A stretch of 64,000 bases of DNA, taken from positions 68,659,296 to 68,723,295 of the forward strand of contig CM053142.1 in NCBI GenBank assembly GCA_028571685.1, read 5' to 3'. The stretch is from Heterohyrax brucei (taxonomy: Eukaryota; Chordata; Mammalia; Hyracoidea; Procaviidae). The notes beneath the pieces were generated by a model. The model was given only the letters and a program-made list of their open reading frames with translations. It searched no databases and was not told the DNA's origin. Shown in pieces: positions 1 to 11,769 of the stretch. Position numbers and translations under genes: made by a program. Positions within the stretch are counted from its first letter, which is position 1. Every line of letters begins with the position of its first letter.

Positions 1-38
1 CCCAGGATCTCAGGTGACTGACCACTCCTTCCCAATAG

Positions 39-3000
39 GCAGCCTACGATGAGGGCCTGGAGCTGCTGGGGCGCCAGGAGGCAGGACTGGCACTGCCCAG
101 GCTGGAGGAGGCCCTGCAGGAGAGTCTGGCCCAGATGGAGAGCTGCAGGGCTGGCTGTGAGGGGCCGGAAGAGCAGCAGGGCGAGGAAGTGGAGGAGGAA
201 GAAGGCACTGGGAGCCAGGGGGGCCTCTATGAGGCCATTGCAGGTAGGGGGCTGGGAGGGAGTGGAGATTCAGGGTGCCAGATGAAGGAGCAGACACAAG
301 CGTAATGAGTGATTTGTGTATGTCCCCCACAGGGCACTGGATTCAGGTCCTGCAGTGCCGGCAGCGCTGTGTGGGGGACACAGCCACACGTCCTGGACGC
401 AGTTCCCCTGTCCCTGACTTCCTTCCCAGCCAGCTGAGGTGGCTGCACAAGGCACATGCTCAGGGTCAGTTGGGGAAGGATAGACCCTGGAGGTGACTGG
501 GATTAGAAATGGGGGGAGGGAATATTTTCCCCTGATGGCATCCTGAGCCTCTTGTCTCCATTCCTCCCATTTGCCTCTGGATCTGTAGTTTTACTCTCGG
601 AGTTCCATGAGGACCATCGCTTCAGGAGGACTCTTAACTGCTCTCCTTTGGCGCCATTATGAAAATCTCAGGAAATGGTCACAAGGCTCCTCTGTACTTG
701 CTGCTTCTCACCTTCCTTTATTTCTGCTCTCTTCTTTCTCTTTGAACTCTGCCTAACTAAGGTGTGTTTGAGTAAGCTTTTGAAAGAAGCAGTGTATGAG
801 CATGTGTGCTGGGGGCAGGCAGCTCTTGGAATTAGTTGGCGTTAGGAGACAGAAGCTCTGCTTCTGTCCACCTGTCTCTGCCTCTGCCCAAGGATCATTG
901 CTGTTCCCCCCACCCCACCCTATTACTCCATCTCCAGTGGGGAATCTGTCCCAGGCCATGGAAAATGTCCTGAGTGTCTTGCTCTTCTACCCGGATGATG
1001 AAGCTGCCAAGAATGCTCTGAACCAGTACCAGTCCCAACTGGGAGAGCCGAAACCTGCCCTTGGGCCAAGAGAGGTAACCCTTCTCTTCACATGCCCCCT
1101 GTGAAGTAACCCTAAATCAAACAAACATTCCTGAGAACTAATGTGGAGCTGGATTAACCCCACGTTTTGGTCTGCCTTAGTTACCTGGTACTGCTGTGAC
1201 ACAAAGCCCACAAACAGGTGACTTTGAAAAACAGAAATACTTTCTCACATTTCCTGAGGCTAAAAGTCCAGATCAGGGTCTCAACCATATTGGTCCCTTC
1301 TTTGTCTGTAGCCTTGTTCCCTAGTTCCTTGGCTCATAGAAGATCCTCCCATGGAGTCTGTCTTCCCACGTATGAGCATGCCTGTGTCTAATCTGCTCTT
1401 TTTATAACTTAGAAGTGATTAGATTTAGGATCCGCCCAACAGTGGTGTGTGCTCAACTGATATTTTTTTCTTTTTTGCATTACATTATAGAAGGTGATTA
1501 TTTAGGTTAGACTGTCAGATGATTACATTTCATTACATTCAATGTAAGGTAATTACATTACATTACATTTACAGGTATAAGAGTCAGGATTCCAACCCAT
1601 ATTTTGGGAGAATACAATTTAATTGATAACATGATCTCTTACCTAGGCACTCTACTTCCCAGCCCACATCCAGCCTCTGATGTCTGTCTCAGCTCCCTGA
1701 TTCCCCCTTCAGGCTGTTCTTCTGAGTCCATCCCTCAATCTGTCTTCTCCTCTTAACCTCACTCCTGCCCTTCCCACCTTCTGCTCACTCATGAGCACGC
1801 GCATGCACGCACACACACTCACACATGCATCTCCACCCACTTGAACCTAGACACTGTGAAGCTGCAGAGGGATGAAAGTTGAACTGAGAGCCACAGTGAA
1901 GGGTTTAGGGACAGGCAGTCCCCTAGCACTTGGGGTTGTCTTGCTGTCCACTAGCCTTAACTTCCCTGCCCTGATTAATTTTTCTGATATCTACTGTCTT
2001 AACTCCTCCTGCATAGGACATCCAGCGTTTCATCCTGAGATCCCTGGGGGAAAAGAGGCAGCTGTACTATGCCATGGAGCACCTGGGGACCAGCTTCAAG
2101 GATCCTGTTAGTAACCCCCCTTTTCTCCCATCACATCACTTGTACCCCCCAGTGCTCCCAAACAGAAAGATAATAGCAGTGACCTACATTTACATCACTT
2201 TAGTTTGCAATAACGTTTCCCATGCTATAGCCCATCTAGTTTTTCCATAGTCCTGAGACTTGTCGTCCCAGTTTAACAAGGACAGAAATGGTGTGCCCAT
2301 AGTTAAGGGCAGTTTTGGGGTCATGCAGGTCTGGTTGTCAGTCCCTTTCTGCCACCAATAAGCTTTGGACTTTAACTTGCACTAACCTGAATTTCCTCTC
2401 CAGTAAAACTAGAATACTCATACCTGTCTCATAAGGCTGTTGAAACCACATGATTTGATATAAAACATGGAAGGATTGAAGAAGCCCTGGTGGCGCAAGT
2501 GTTAAGTGCTCAACTGCTAAGGAAAAGATTGGTGGTTCAAACCCACCCAGCAGTTCTACTGGAGAGAGACCTGGTGATCTATTCCTGTAAAGGCTGCAGC
2601 CCGGGAAACCGTGTGGGGTGGTTCTCTGTCACGTAGAGTTGCTATGAGTCAGAATGGACTTGATGGCTCTGTCGCTGGTTCTTTTATTACTCTTCTTACG
2701 AAGAGAGGAGACTGAAAGGCAAAAGTTATCTATAGCTAATTCTCTGTAGCGTGGAGCAGGCCCCTGACAGTATTGCTATTTTGGGCCTGATCAGTCTTTG
2801 TTGGTGGCCAGGATGGAGGGTGTTGGTGTTTGTTCTGTGCACAGTGGGATGGTTAGCAGCATTCCTGGCCTCTATCTGGTGGAGGTCAACAGCACCTCTT
2901 GAGTCATGACAATCAGAAATGTTTTCAGATACAGCCCAATATCCTCTAGGGGTGCAAAATCACCCCGGTTGAGAACCTGGTCAAGAGTGTGGACTCTAAA

Positions 3001-6000
3001 ACTAGTGTAGATTTCAACTCTGTCACTCACTAGCTGTGTGATCTTGGGTTTGTTACTTTACCTCTGTGTGTCTCAGAGTCCTCAGTTTTAAAATTGTCTC
3101 GTTAATACTATCAATTCCATCAGACTGTTGCGACTATTAAAAGATAAATTCCACTTCCATGCATAAGCTGTTAGAATGAAAAAAAATCCACAGCCACTGA
3201 GTCGATCATGACTCATAGTGACCCTATAGGGTAGAGTAGTGCCCTATAAAATTTCCAAGGAGTGCCTAATGGATTCAAACTGTCAACCTTTTGATTAGCA
3301 GCACTATCACAATGAGTCAGAATCGACTCAGTAGCAACGGATTTTGTTTTTTTTAAGCTCTTAGAATAGGACCTGGCAAATGGTAAGTGGTATATAAGGT
3401 GCTGTTGTGGTGGTTACTATTATTATTACGAAGTTTGACCCAGAGCTCAGATTTCTGATAGTGAGTTCAGGCTTACCTCTGCCTTTCCCTCTGGAAGCAG
3501 AGTCTAAGTCAAGGAGTTCAGGCACTAAACTTGGTGAGTGATGTAGTTTTTCCTGACTGTCCCAGGACCCCTGGACCCCAGTGACTTTCATCCCTGAGGC
3601 ACTTAGAGAAAAGCTCAGGTAGGAGATGTCCTGGGGTGCAAGGGGCCTGGCCTGAGCTGGAAGGTGGGGGAAGGGGTACTGGGAAGGATGAGTCTATACT
3701 GTCCTGTGCAACCGCTGAGCATGTCTGTCACCCCTGAGAGAGGATCAGGAGAAGAGACCTTGGGACCTTGAGCCTCCACAGCCAAAGCCTTTGACCCACT
3801 GGAAGGGTGAGTTTCTGGGAGGGTGGGAAACAGGAGCCCTAAGGACCTGAGGGCTGCCAGGTACTGCTGGGCCTGCCCTCAGGGGATGCCCCATCACCTC
3901 CACTCTGTCCTTCTCTTCAGATGTCCTTCTTCTGGAGGGAGTGTCCCTGACCCAGGATGCAAGGCAGCTGAACGGCTCAGAGCGAGCCGTGTTGGATGGG
4001 TTGCTCACCCCAGGAGAGTGTGGCATGCTGCTGCAGCTGGCCAAGGTGAGAAGGCTGGCGCATAGGTGTAGGACCCTCAGACACAGCTTCCTGCTTCCTG
4101 GCTATTGGTCTGCACCCCTCAACCCCAACCCTGCCCTGACTCTGTAGCTAGGACTGTGCTTCCCAATGCCTGTCTGGTAAGGACAAGTTCCTTTTCCTCT
4201 TACTTTGGCTGACAGGAGGTGAGTATTCTTCACAAAGGAATCTTGATAGAAAGTGATAGGAACAACAAAACAAAACATGGGAGGCATAAAAATGGGCGAC
4301 TTTGCAGGTAAGGATCCCTTGGTTAGTTGAGAGTTTCACTATTGGCTTGGCTGATGGCTTAGCAGACAACACACAGGCACCTTTCCTGTGCATTGCACCC
4401 CTCTTAGTTTGGAGTGAATGACCCAGTTCACCAGGTTGTCTACCCTCTTGTGAAGCATAAGTCTTCAGTCCTCACTCTGAACTAGTGTTCGTTCTATACA
4501 CAATCACTAGTACGTGCTATGTACTAGAAACTAAATTACTAGGTTCTGTGGAAAGAACACAGACCCTGCTCTTTGGAGCTTACTGTACAGAGAAATATTT
4601 TTGTCTGTATACAGAGACATATGATTAAAGTAGGTGATAAGTTTGATAAAAGAAGTATGTACTAATCCAAATCAGCAAACAAAACAGTAACCCGTTGCTG
4701 TCGATTCTGACCCATAGCAACCTTAGAGGACAGGGTTTCCCCTGTCCTCCCCACAGGGTTTCCAGTGAGCGGCTAATGGATTTTAACTGCTAGCCTTTTG
4801 GTTACTGGCTGTATCACTCCACTGCTGCGCCACCAGGCTCCAGCAATTGAAACAGAAGCACCAACACAGAAAGCTAGGTTTACCAGAGGATGAGTTAACC
4901 AGGCAGAGAAGGGGAGGGAAGTCAATCTAAGAAAGAACATGATACTTTCTGGGAACTGTAGTAAAATAAAAAGATTAAGAACGTGAGCCAACTCCAGACA
5001 CTATTACCTGAGTGACTTTGGGAAGTCTGAGATTTGTGAGCCTAGCTTTCTTATCTGTAACATTGAGCTAATGTTTTTGCCATGGCTGTTGTGACAATTA
5101 AATGCATTAGCACATGGTAAAGCTCTTAGGAAAATATGATCAGGAAGTGTTAGCTGTTCTGTACTCGTCAGACTGTAGTATAGGGGATAAGTGAGGAGGC
5201 CAGAAGTGTCAACAGGGGAGAGACAGTGAAGGTGCTTCTGTAGACACTAGTGAATTTGGCTTTATTTGTAGATAATGGACAGCTGTTGAAGCATTTAAGA
5301 AGAAAGGGGCTTTCATGGGGAGCCCTGTTTGCACACTGGTTAAGTGCTCAACCACAAACTGAAAGATTGGCAGTTTGAATCCATCAGCCATTCAACTGGA
5401 GAAAGGTGTGACAGTCTCCTTCTGTAAAGATGACGCCTTGGAAATCCTGTGGGGTGTGTTCACTGTGTCTTACAGAATCACTATGAATTGATTAGAAAGC
5501 CTGAGGGTGTAGTGGTTAAGAGCTATGGCTGCTAACCTAAAGGTGGCCAGTTTGAATCTACCAAGGGCTCCTTGGAAACTCTGTAGGGAAGTTCCCCTCT
5601 GTCCTTAGGGTCACTGTGAGTCAGAATCAATGGCAATGGGTTTGTTTATTTTAGGTTTATGAGTTAGTTCGGTTTGGGGTTTTGACTTTCTTGTTCCTGC
5701 GTTAGATCCTCTAGTGGCAATGTGTAGAGTGCAATGGGAAAGGAAAGACTAGAAGTAGAAGAGACTTGGGTGAGGCAGAGTGCTACTGCCATAGGTCAGG
5801 TCCCCATTTCAAGAGGATGAAGAGAAGGGGATGGATGAGAAGTATTTAGAAGAGCAAAGATAAGAAATTCGGGACTACATCTGTGTGGAAGATGATGGAG
5901 TCAAGGATAACTCGCAGGTATCAGACTTTTTATTCCTTGATTACGCAAGCTTCTTCAGGCCTCAGGGCAATTGCTGTTTCGTCTCCCCAGACCATTTTTC

Positions 6001-9000
6001 CTCAAAAGTTCAAGTAATTTCATATCATCACGTGGTTTCAATTTAGATGTAACCACCTCAGTTAGCTGCCCCTGACTCCTACCTGAATACTCTCAAGATT
6101 ATAATGTTTAAAATTGTCTTTATAGCACTTATCACTATGTGAGTTGATCTTGTTCATTTGTTTATTTGCTTTTAATTTTTTCTATTTCAAAATACAAGCT
6201 CTGAGAGCAGGGACCTTTTCTTGCTCACAGTTGTATCTGAGTACCTACTATATTCCTGGCACAAAGTAGATACTCAATACACTTATTTAATGACTTAGGT
6301 GTCTGGGTGGTCTCTTGCAAATAAGGTTTGTATACAAGGGTAACGAGGTAGTGGTACTTTAATTGGGATTCAAAAAAGTAGAAAGAAGAAAGGAGGTGGG
6401 GAAAGGAATGATCCTAGTTTTAGACATCAAATACGTCCAAATCAGGTGATACAAGTCCTGTATGTAGTTTGCTATTTGGGACTCAGCTTCAAGAGGCATT
6501 TGAAACCATGGAGTCTGTAGGTCCACCGAGAGAGTGTCAAGTGGGAAAAGGCCACAGAATAACATCATTGCAGATGCTGTTTTCCCCACCTTCCTGCCAG
6601 GACCTAGTCTGACTATTGAACTCTGTTAGGGGCCTGTTTCTAGAGAGATTCCTCTATTCTTAGTTCATTTGTCAATCAGAGGTGTGTGGTTAAAGGTCTT
6701 CCTTCTCCAACCCCGTGCTTCACTTACCCTCCTAGAGACCCCTCTCCACTGTGGGAAACTCTTCAGAGTTCTGTCCTCAGTCCCCTTGGTGAGTAGTGCC
6801 TTTCAAACCGTAACTAGAGACAATATACACAACCGTGAGGATAGTCATTCTATGGGAAAAGGCAGGAGCTCAGAAAAAGGAGCCCCAAGAGGACTATGAG
6901 AGGACCTGACACTTCTGAGAAGTGGAAGGGCCAGAGAGATGGTCTGATAGCCCCATGGGCAGTTCGGTGGGCAGTAACCTGAGGGCTGGGGAAAGTGGCT
7001 CATGAGTAAATTGCCTTTCCGTTTAGGATGCAGCTGGGGCCGGAGCCCGGTCCGGCTATCGTGGCCGCCGTTCCCCTCACACCCCCCATGAACGCTTTGA
7101 GGGGCTCACGGTGCTCAAGGCTGCACAGGTGAGAGGAGGTACCTGTGCCCTAGTCTGATGCCCAGAACTAGGGAAGAAGGTGTGCAGGAGGCTAGTCACC
7201 AGGGATTGGGCTTCCTTGTGGAGGAGACTTCTTCCTAAGACTGAGAGTAGTACTTGAGTCCTATGTCCAGGGATGGAGAAGGGGGTATTCCAGGACCTGG
7301 GGTCTGCGTTGTTGTCATAGAGGTGATAGAAGGAAAAGTTTGGGCCAAGGGAGAGAGGTGGTTGTTGAGAAGTTTCAGACCGATGACGGAGAGCATGATG
7401 TCACAGGGTTGACGTTACCCAGTGTGGTAACTCATGGAGTTGTCTCCTGCACACCCACCCCATAGACTGTCTTCTGTACCAGACCATACAAAATCATTAG
7501 TAAAGTTTTTGGTACTAATGTTATCTGTAAATCATAATCACTGAATATAATGGCAACAACCATAGTGCTGTAAACAACTAGCAAAATTAAAGTTATGCCT
7601 GCAAATTACAACATCATACACACAACCTACATGTATTTACATAGTTTCATGTGGTTAAAGGTAAAATTCAGTAAGAAAATGATAGGATTCCAAGTTAAAA
7701 CATTTAAGAAGTATGTCAGAATCATGTTCCTTTTAATATTAAACTTTACTGTTACATGAGAGTCATTAATGGATTAGGTTTATGTAATCAATAACAACCT
7801 AAATAATGTAGAAGTTGTAGACAAATGCATATGGAAATATATTCATAAATTAAATAATACCATAAAGATAAACAGGAATAAATACAGAAGCATTTCATCC
7901 CTTAGTGAACATCTTGACTAAATATGTGATAAATTTAGTTGTAAATAGCTTAAATGTAGTATTTCCTAGATTATGTGAATACTTACAACAAAATTGTTCT
8001 GCAAAATCTTTCTGTGTTGAATTACAACATTATTAGTGACTGAGTGGAAGCCTGTGTTTATTTTTACCTTTCTTTTCCTTTAATTACTACTTCATTCTCA
8101 AAAAAAATTATTGATACAGGTTGACAAATACTAATCATGTTAGTGTAGCTAAAACACCGGAAGATTTGACAAAATCACTATGAAAACAACCAAACTCATT
8201 GCCATTGAATCAATTCTGGCTCATGGTAACCTTATAAGACACAGCAGAACTGCCACATGAGGTTTCCAAGGAGCAGCTAGTGAATTTGAACCACCGGCTT
8301 TTCATTCAGAGTCCAACACTTTACCAGTGCACCACCAGGGCTCCTTTAAAAACATCAGCAGCAACAGAAAATTGAACGAAGGCTTGTAGTGCATATAGGT
8401 GAAATCACGTGACTTGAAGCATCATTGTAATTGGGTAATAATGACAGCTTTGACTGGAGTGTATTAGAAGATTCAAAAAGTAAATTAGCATAGAGTTTTA
8501 GTCTTGTAGGTATACTGGTGGGATAGTGGTTAAGTGCTGTGTCTGCTGATCAAAAGGTTGGTAGTTTGAATCCACCAGACACTTCCTGGAAACTCTGAGT
8601 TTATATTGTGTCCTACAGTGTTGCTGTGAGTTGGAATCAACTCAACAGCAGTGGGTTTTTGGTTATTTTAGGTATCCTGGTACTTGTAAGCTGGGCTTAT
8701 GTAAAATGTTTTTGTTGTTGTAACTAATGCCATAGATATTTTTATAAAAAATAATAAATAATCTGCTGAAACACTACACAAGAAATTTGTTTTTCTCATT
8801 TTGGTGTCACCTCCTCTGACAGTATTACCCACTGCAGTCTTTACCCCTGTAATTATGCCGCTGGTGAAGAGCAGTGGAAGTGGGGCAGGGTCTGGGACCG
8901 AGAGCACCTCTCCATTGCTGTCTTCCTGCCCGGCCCTTCCTTTCACCTCCTGCAGCTGGCCCAGGCTGGGACTGTGGGCAGTCAAGGTGCTAAGCTGCTC

Positions 9001-11427
9001 CTGGAAGCGAGTGAGCGGGTGCGGACCTTGACAGAGGCCTACTTCTCCCCAGACCGGCCCTTGCATCTGTCCTTCACACACCTAGTGTGCCGCAGCGCCA
9101 TCGAAGGTAACTGCTGGGGACCCTAGCTGCTCTCCTCCATCTCAGGTCCCCTGTCTGGCACTGCACACCTTCACTGCCCCCCAACCAGGGTGGGCTTCTG
9201 TCATTGCTCCAGAAAGACCCCATCTCATGTGGGAGCCTGGCTTCTCTCACCAGCTGTGACCCTGGGTGCTGCAGGGGTAAGTGTGAAGGTGATAGGTGGG
9301 TTTGGGCACAGAGGCATTTGCCAGGCTCCCCTGCATCCTAGGAGAGCAAGAGCAGCGCATGGACCTGAGTCACCCAGTGCATGCAGACAACTGTGTCCTA
9401 GACCCCGACACTGGAGAGTGCTGGCGGGAGCCCCCAGCCCACACCTATCGAGATTACAGGTGGGCAGCCCCTTCAGGCGTCAGACAGGCGGGCAGAGAGT
9501 TACCCCAGTAGGCCCAGACTTTTAAGTCTCACTGCGTCCCGTCTTCCCCCTGCCCAGTGGAGTCCTCTACCTCAACGACGACTTCCAGGGCGGGGACCTG
9601 TTCTTCACCGAGCCCAACGCCCTCACTGTCACGGTATGCAGGTGGGGTGGGGGTGACAGTGAGCCAGCTGTGGGGTTGGGATTCAAAACAGAAGGTTCCT
9701 AAAGGCAAATACAGGGAAATGGCTGGGACCAACTTAACCCCTTCCATGCTGGGCCTCCACCATCCTTGCCACTTCTCTGTATGCAGGGGTCCAGGGCTGG
9801 ACTTTCCTGGCAGGGCTTGATTAAGTCTTACCAGGGGACCGCCAGTGGCTCCTCAGGACCCTGCCTCAGTGTTTTCCTCAGCTTCAAAAGACAGTGAGGC
9901 GGCACACAGCCTGCAGGGCCCCTCCAGGATCCCCAGATCCGTATTCCAGGGATTTGGAAAGCTTGGAAATGCTCCTCCTCACAGCAAGTTGAGCGTAGAG
10001 GCTACCAGCACAGCTGCTGTGGTCATCTAGACCTTGGTTCATGTTTGGGTCCCTCTGAGGTTTAGCTTCCTAAATGAGGGTGATAATAATGGTACCTGTT
10101 TTAAAGGGATACTGCAAGAATTACGTAATGCACCTAAAAAAAACGAGCTAGTGCCTGGCAATAATCAACAGGTAGTTAAGTGACAGGTGGTTTTATTGCT
10201 TTCTCCCTATTCCTGGTTTGTGGCTAAGTAGGTTGAGAATGGCAGTGATTTTTAATTATTTGTTGCTCTGTCTTAGGTAGTTACATCCTTCCCTTCTTAA
10301 CCACCCCCAAACCAAAATCAAACTCACTCCTGTCAAATCAATTCCAACTCATGATGACTCTGTAGACAGAGTAGAATTACCCCATAGGGTTTCCAAGACT
10401 GTAAATCTTTACAGAAGCAGACACCACATCTTTCTCCCCAGCAGTGGCTGGTGGGTTCAAACCACTGACCTTTCAGTAGCCAAGTGCTTGGCCACTGTGC
10501 CATTAGTGTTCCTTCTTACCCTTCAGCTACGGCTAATCCAGGCTCTCCTTGTGTGAAAAACCTGTCTCTAAGATCCTTAGTCCCCTTTGCCCAGGATCTG
10601 GTACTGCACCCACACCCCCAGATTGCTTTATACCCTGATTCATAAAGTTGGAAATTTAGGGCACTTGGGGAGGTGGGAAGACCCACAGGAAGCCCTTCGT
10701 GGCAGCCCCTTTTCCTTATGGCTCCAAACTTCTCTAGCATCCCTCTGGGGTTTTCGCTTCCTTGATTGAGATTCATTTCCCATTTGCCCCAAGTTAGTGC
10801 CTGAATTAAGGAGTGACAAGTGATGGTCAAGACAGTAAACCCTCTCTGTGCACCACCGCTGTGCCCCTATCCCACCGTGCACTTGGGAGCAAGAGCTGAA
10901 CCCTGAGAGGGGCCGTTCTGGGGCTGAACCTGCCCTTGTCCGCAGGCTCAGGTTCGTCCTCGCTGTGGACGCCTTGTGGCCTTCAGCTCCGGTGGGGAGA
11001 ATCCCCATGGCGTATGGGCTGTGACACGGGGACGGCGCTGTGCCCTGGCACTGTGGCACACATGGGCACATGAGCACAGGGAGCAGGTGAGGGGTTGCTG
11101 GGTAGGAAGAGATGTGGGTTCTCCTGGATGTGAAGGGGGGACAGGCAGTACTAAGAAAGCTCACGGTTGAGGGGCAGGGGCTGACATGCCCCAGGGAGGG
11201 TCCTTGTGGCAGGGTGGACTGTAGGGGATTGGCTCAGGCTCTCCTACCACCCCTAGGAGTGGGCAGAGGCCAAGGAGCTGCTGCAGGAGTCAAAAGAGAC
11301 TGAGGAAGAGGAAGAGGAAGAAGAGGACATGCCCAGCAGAGACCCTGCCCCAGAGCCCCCCAGCTACCGGCTCCAGCGGATCCAAGACAAGGCTGGGAAG
11401 CCACTTCGAGTGCGGGAGGAGCTGTGA
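39..11427 (+). CDS. P3H3: Prolyl 3-hydroxylase 3 (partial, C-terminal 522 aa)
   Basis: Endoplasmic reticulum 2-oxoglutarate/Fe(II) dioxygenase of the leprecan family, which hydroxylates collagen proline or assists collagen lysine modification. Thirteen exons join in frame with GT-AG sites: 39-243, 333-464, 938-1074, 2017-2106, 3566-3618, 3739-3806, 3921-4045, 7027-7128, 8956-9106, 9342-9459, 9558-9633, 10946-11086, 11257-11427. The N-terminal exons lie before the window, as the human protein is about 736 aa. The first exon visible carries an acidic stretch (GEEVEEEEGTG). The dioxygenase core shows the iron-binding H-x-D in VHADNC, then NDDFQGGDLFF, and the distal histidine in ENPHGVW, followed by a basic TRGRR that should bind 2-oxoglutarate. 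The last exon has a second glutamate-rich run and ends in REEL, a KDEL-like ER-retention signal. Identity rests on remembered similarity to human P3H3; P3H1 and P3H2 fit less well, given the synteny. Confidence 0.95.
540..937. other. P3H3 intronic sequence, nothing recognised
   Basis: This stretch between two P3H3 exons is unique-looking, with a pyrimidine-rich run before the acceptor at 936-937. I see no repeat family or gene in it. Confidence 0.5.
1177..1630 (+). repeat. Diverged interspersed repeat, family not named
   Basis: The start (CCTTAGTTACCTGG...) and end (TTTTGGGAGAATACAATTTAATTGATAA) parallel two better-preserved copies at 50071-50466 and 52235-52789. An irregular ATTAC-rich tract at about 1518-1575 lies inside. 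The family looks LTR-like in length but I cannot name it. Confidence 0.45.
2330..2478 (+). repeat. MIR SINE remnant
   Basis: The order of short blocks (GTCAGTCCCTTTCTGCCACC, then TAACCTGAATTTCCTCTCCAG, then CTCATAAGGCTGTTG) follows the MIR consensus in plus orientation. It is directly followed by an AfroSINE. Confidence 0.6.
2481..2685 (+). repeat. AfroSINE, long subtype
   Basis: The copy opens with GAAGCCCTGGTGGCGCAAG, has a tRNA-like B-box region near GGTTCAAACC, and ends near ATGAGTCAGAATGG. It carries the longer middle segment (CTGTAAAGGCTGCAGCC) that shorter copies lack. Confidence 0.85.
2768..2985 (-). repeat. MER20 hAT-type DNA transposon remnant
   Basis: The block from AGTATTGCTATTTTGGGCC through GGATGGTTAGCAGCATTCC to AAAATCACCCCGGTTGAGAA matches the MER20 consensus as I recall it, in reverse orientation. 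It is a mammal-wide fossil non-autonomous element. Confidence 0.75.
2988..3430 (+). repeat. MIR split by an AfroSINE insertion
   Basis: MIR sequence (CACTAGCTGTGTGATCTTGG) runs to about 3176, is broken by a SINE at 3181-3352, and resumes with TTAGAATAGGACCTGGCAAATGG. The words CTGTTAGAAT and CTCTTAGAAT on the two sides are the probable target-site duplication. Confidence 0.65.
3181..3352 (-). repeat. AfroSINE, rearranged
   Basis: Most of the copy reads in reverse (CCACAGCCACTGAGTCGATC at its left), but the right end (ATGAGTCAGAATCGACTCAG) is a second 3' tail in the forward orientation. It is therefore a head-to-head composite or a 5'-inverted insertion. Confidence 0.75.
4681..4842 (-). repeat. 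AfroSINE
   Basis: Reverse copy in the large P3H3 intron, from AACCCGTTGCTGTCGATTC to CTGCGCCACCAGGCTCC. An internal CCCCTGTCCTCCCC repeat is private to this copy. Confidence 0.8.
4982..5160 (+). repeat. MIR SINE remnant
   Basis: TTATCTGTAACATTGAGC and GTTGTGACAATTAAATGC are in MIR order. It lies between two AfroSINE blocks. Confidence 0.55.
5317..5650 (+). repeat. Two AfroSINEs in tandem
   Basis: A first copy (5317-5493, GGGGAGCCCTGTTTGCACAC) is followed with no spacer by a second (5494-5650, AGTGGTTAAGAGCTATGG). The first belongs to the long subtype and the second to the short subtype, so this is two insertions rather than a duplication. Confidence 0.8.
5955..6300 (+). repeat. Old LINE-2-like 3' end
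   Basis: TAGCACTTATCACTATGTG, then CAAGCTCTGAGAGCAGGGACC, then CCTGGCACAAAGTAGATACTC is the familiar order of an old mammal-wide LINE-2-type 3' end. It is assigned by pattern only. Confidence 0.45.
7480..8187. other. AT-rich intronic block, origin unknown
   Basis: About 700 bases in the P3H3 intron are far richer in A and T than the flanking exonic DNA, with many TTAGT, AAATT and TACAAC words. I see no long open frame and no recognised repeat. The character resumes at 8350-8508 and 8671-8790 on either side of SINE insertions, so it may be one old element of about 1.1 kb. Confidence 0.4.
8190..8346 (-). repeat. AfroSINE
   Basis: Reverse copy ending CCACCAGGGCTCCTTT. It forms an inverted pair with the forward copy 160 bases downstream. 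Confidence 0.8.
8509..8670 (+). repeat. AfroSINE
   Basis: Forward copy (TATACTGGTGGGATAGTGG ... GAATCAACTCAACAGCAGTG). It lies about 285 bases before a P3H3 exon acceptor. Confidence 0.8.
10030..10195 (+). repeat. MIR SINE remnant
   Basis: GAGGTTTAGCTTCCTAAATG and GATAATAATGGTACCTG are in MIR order within the P3H3 intron before the penultimate exon. Confidence 0.55.
10306..10512 (-). repeat. AfroSINE, long subtype
   Basis: Reverse copy carrying the extra TTTACAGAAGCAGAC segment. It occupies most of the space between P3H3 exons at 9633 and 10946. Confidence 0.8.
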
Positions 11428-11745
11428 GTGGCTGCGCCAGCTCTTTGAGAATGTGGCCACCTGATATGTGAAGGGCTGCCTCAGTGCCAAGGCCAAGTGG
11501 AAGCCCTATGTGATGTTAGCAGCAGAATGTCAGCAGAATGGCCCACCATCTAGGCATCCACAAAGGCTATCCCAGCCCAGGCCTCAGAGAACAAGGCATG
11601 GACTAGCCCAGGGGCTCACCAGCCCTGGGACAGACAGAGGACACTATGCTTCCCTGAACAGAAATGGCAAGGGGCAGGGGACTGACTGCTTTAAATGAGG
11701 AGGATGGGAGAGGAAGGCTAACCCTGCTCCCCTCCCAGCCTGTGC

Positions 11746-11751
11746 AATAAA
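11746..11751 (+). terminator. P3H3: P3H3 polyadenylation signal
   Basis: AATAAA lies about 320 bases after the P3H3 stop codon, so the 3' UTR is short and transcription of P3H3 should end about 1.1 kb before the GNB3 first exon. Confidence 0.85.
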
Positions 11752-11769
11752 GAACATGGAGATCCCTCA

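Noticed and set aside
8668..9081. Minus-strand 137-codon frame
   Set aside because: It covers AT-rich intron and the antisense of a P3H3 exon, without its own signals.
10640..11164. Minus-strand open frame of 174 codons over a P3H3 exon
   Set aside because: Antisense to the dioxygenase exon at 10946-11086; no splice or family support.
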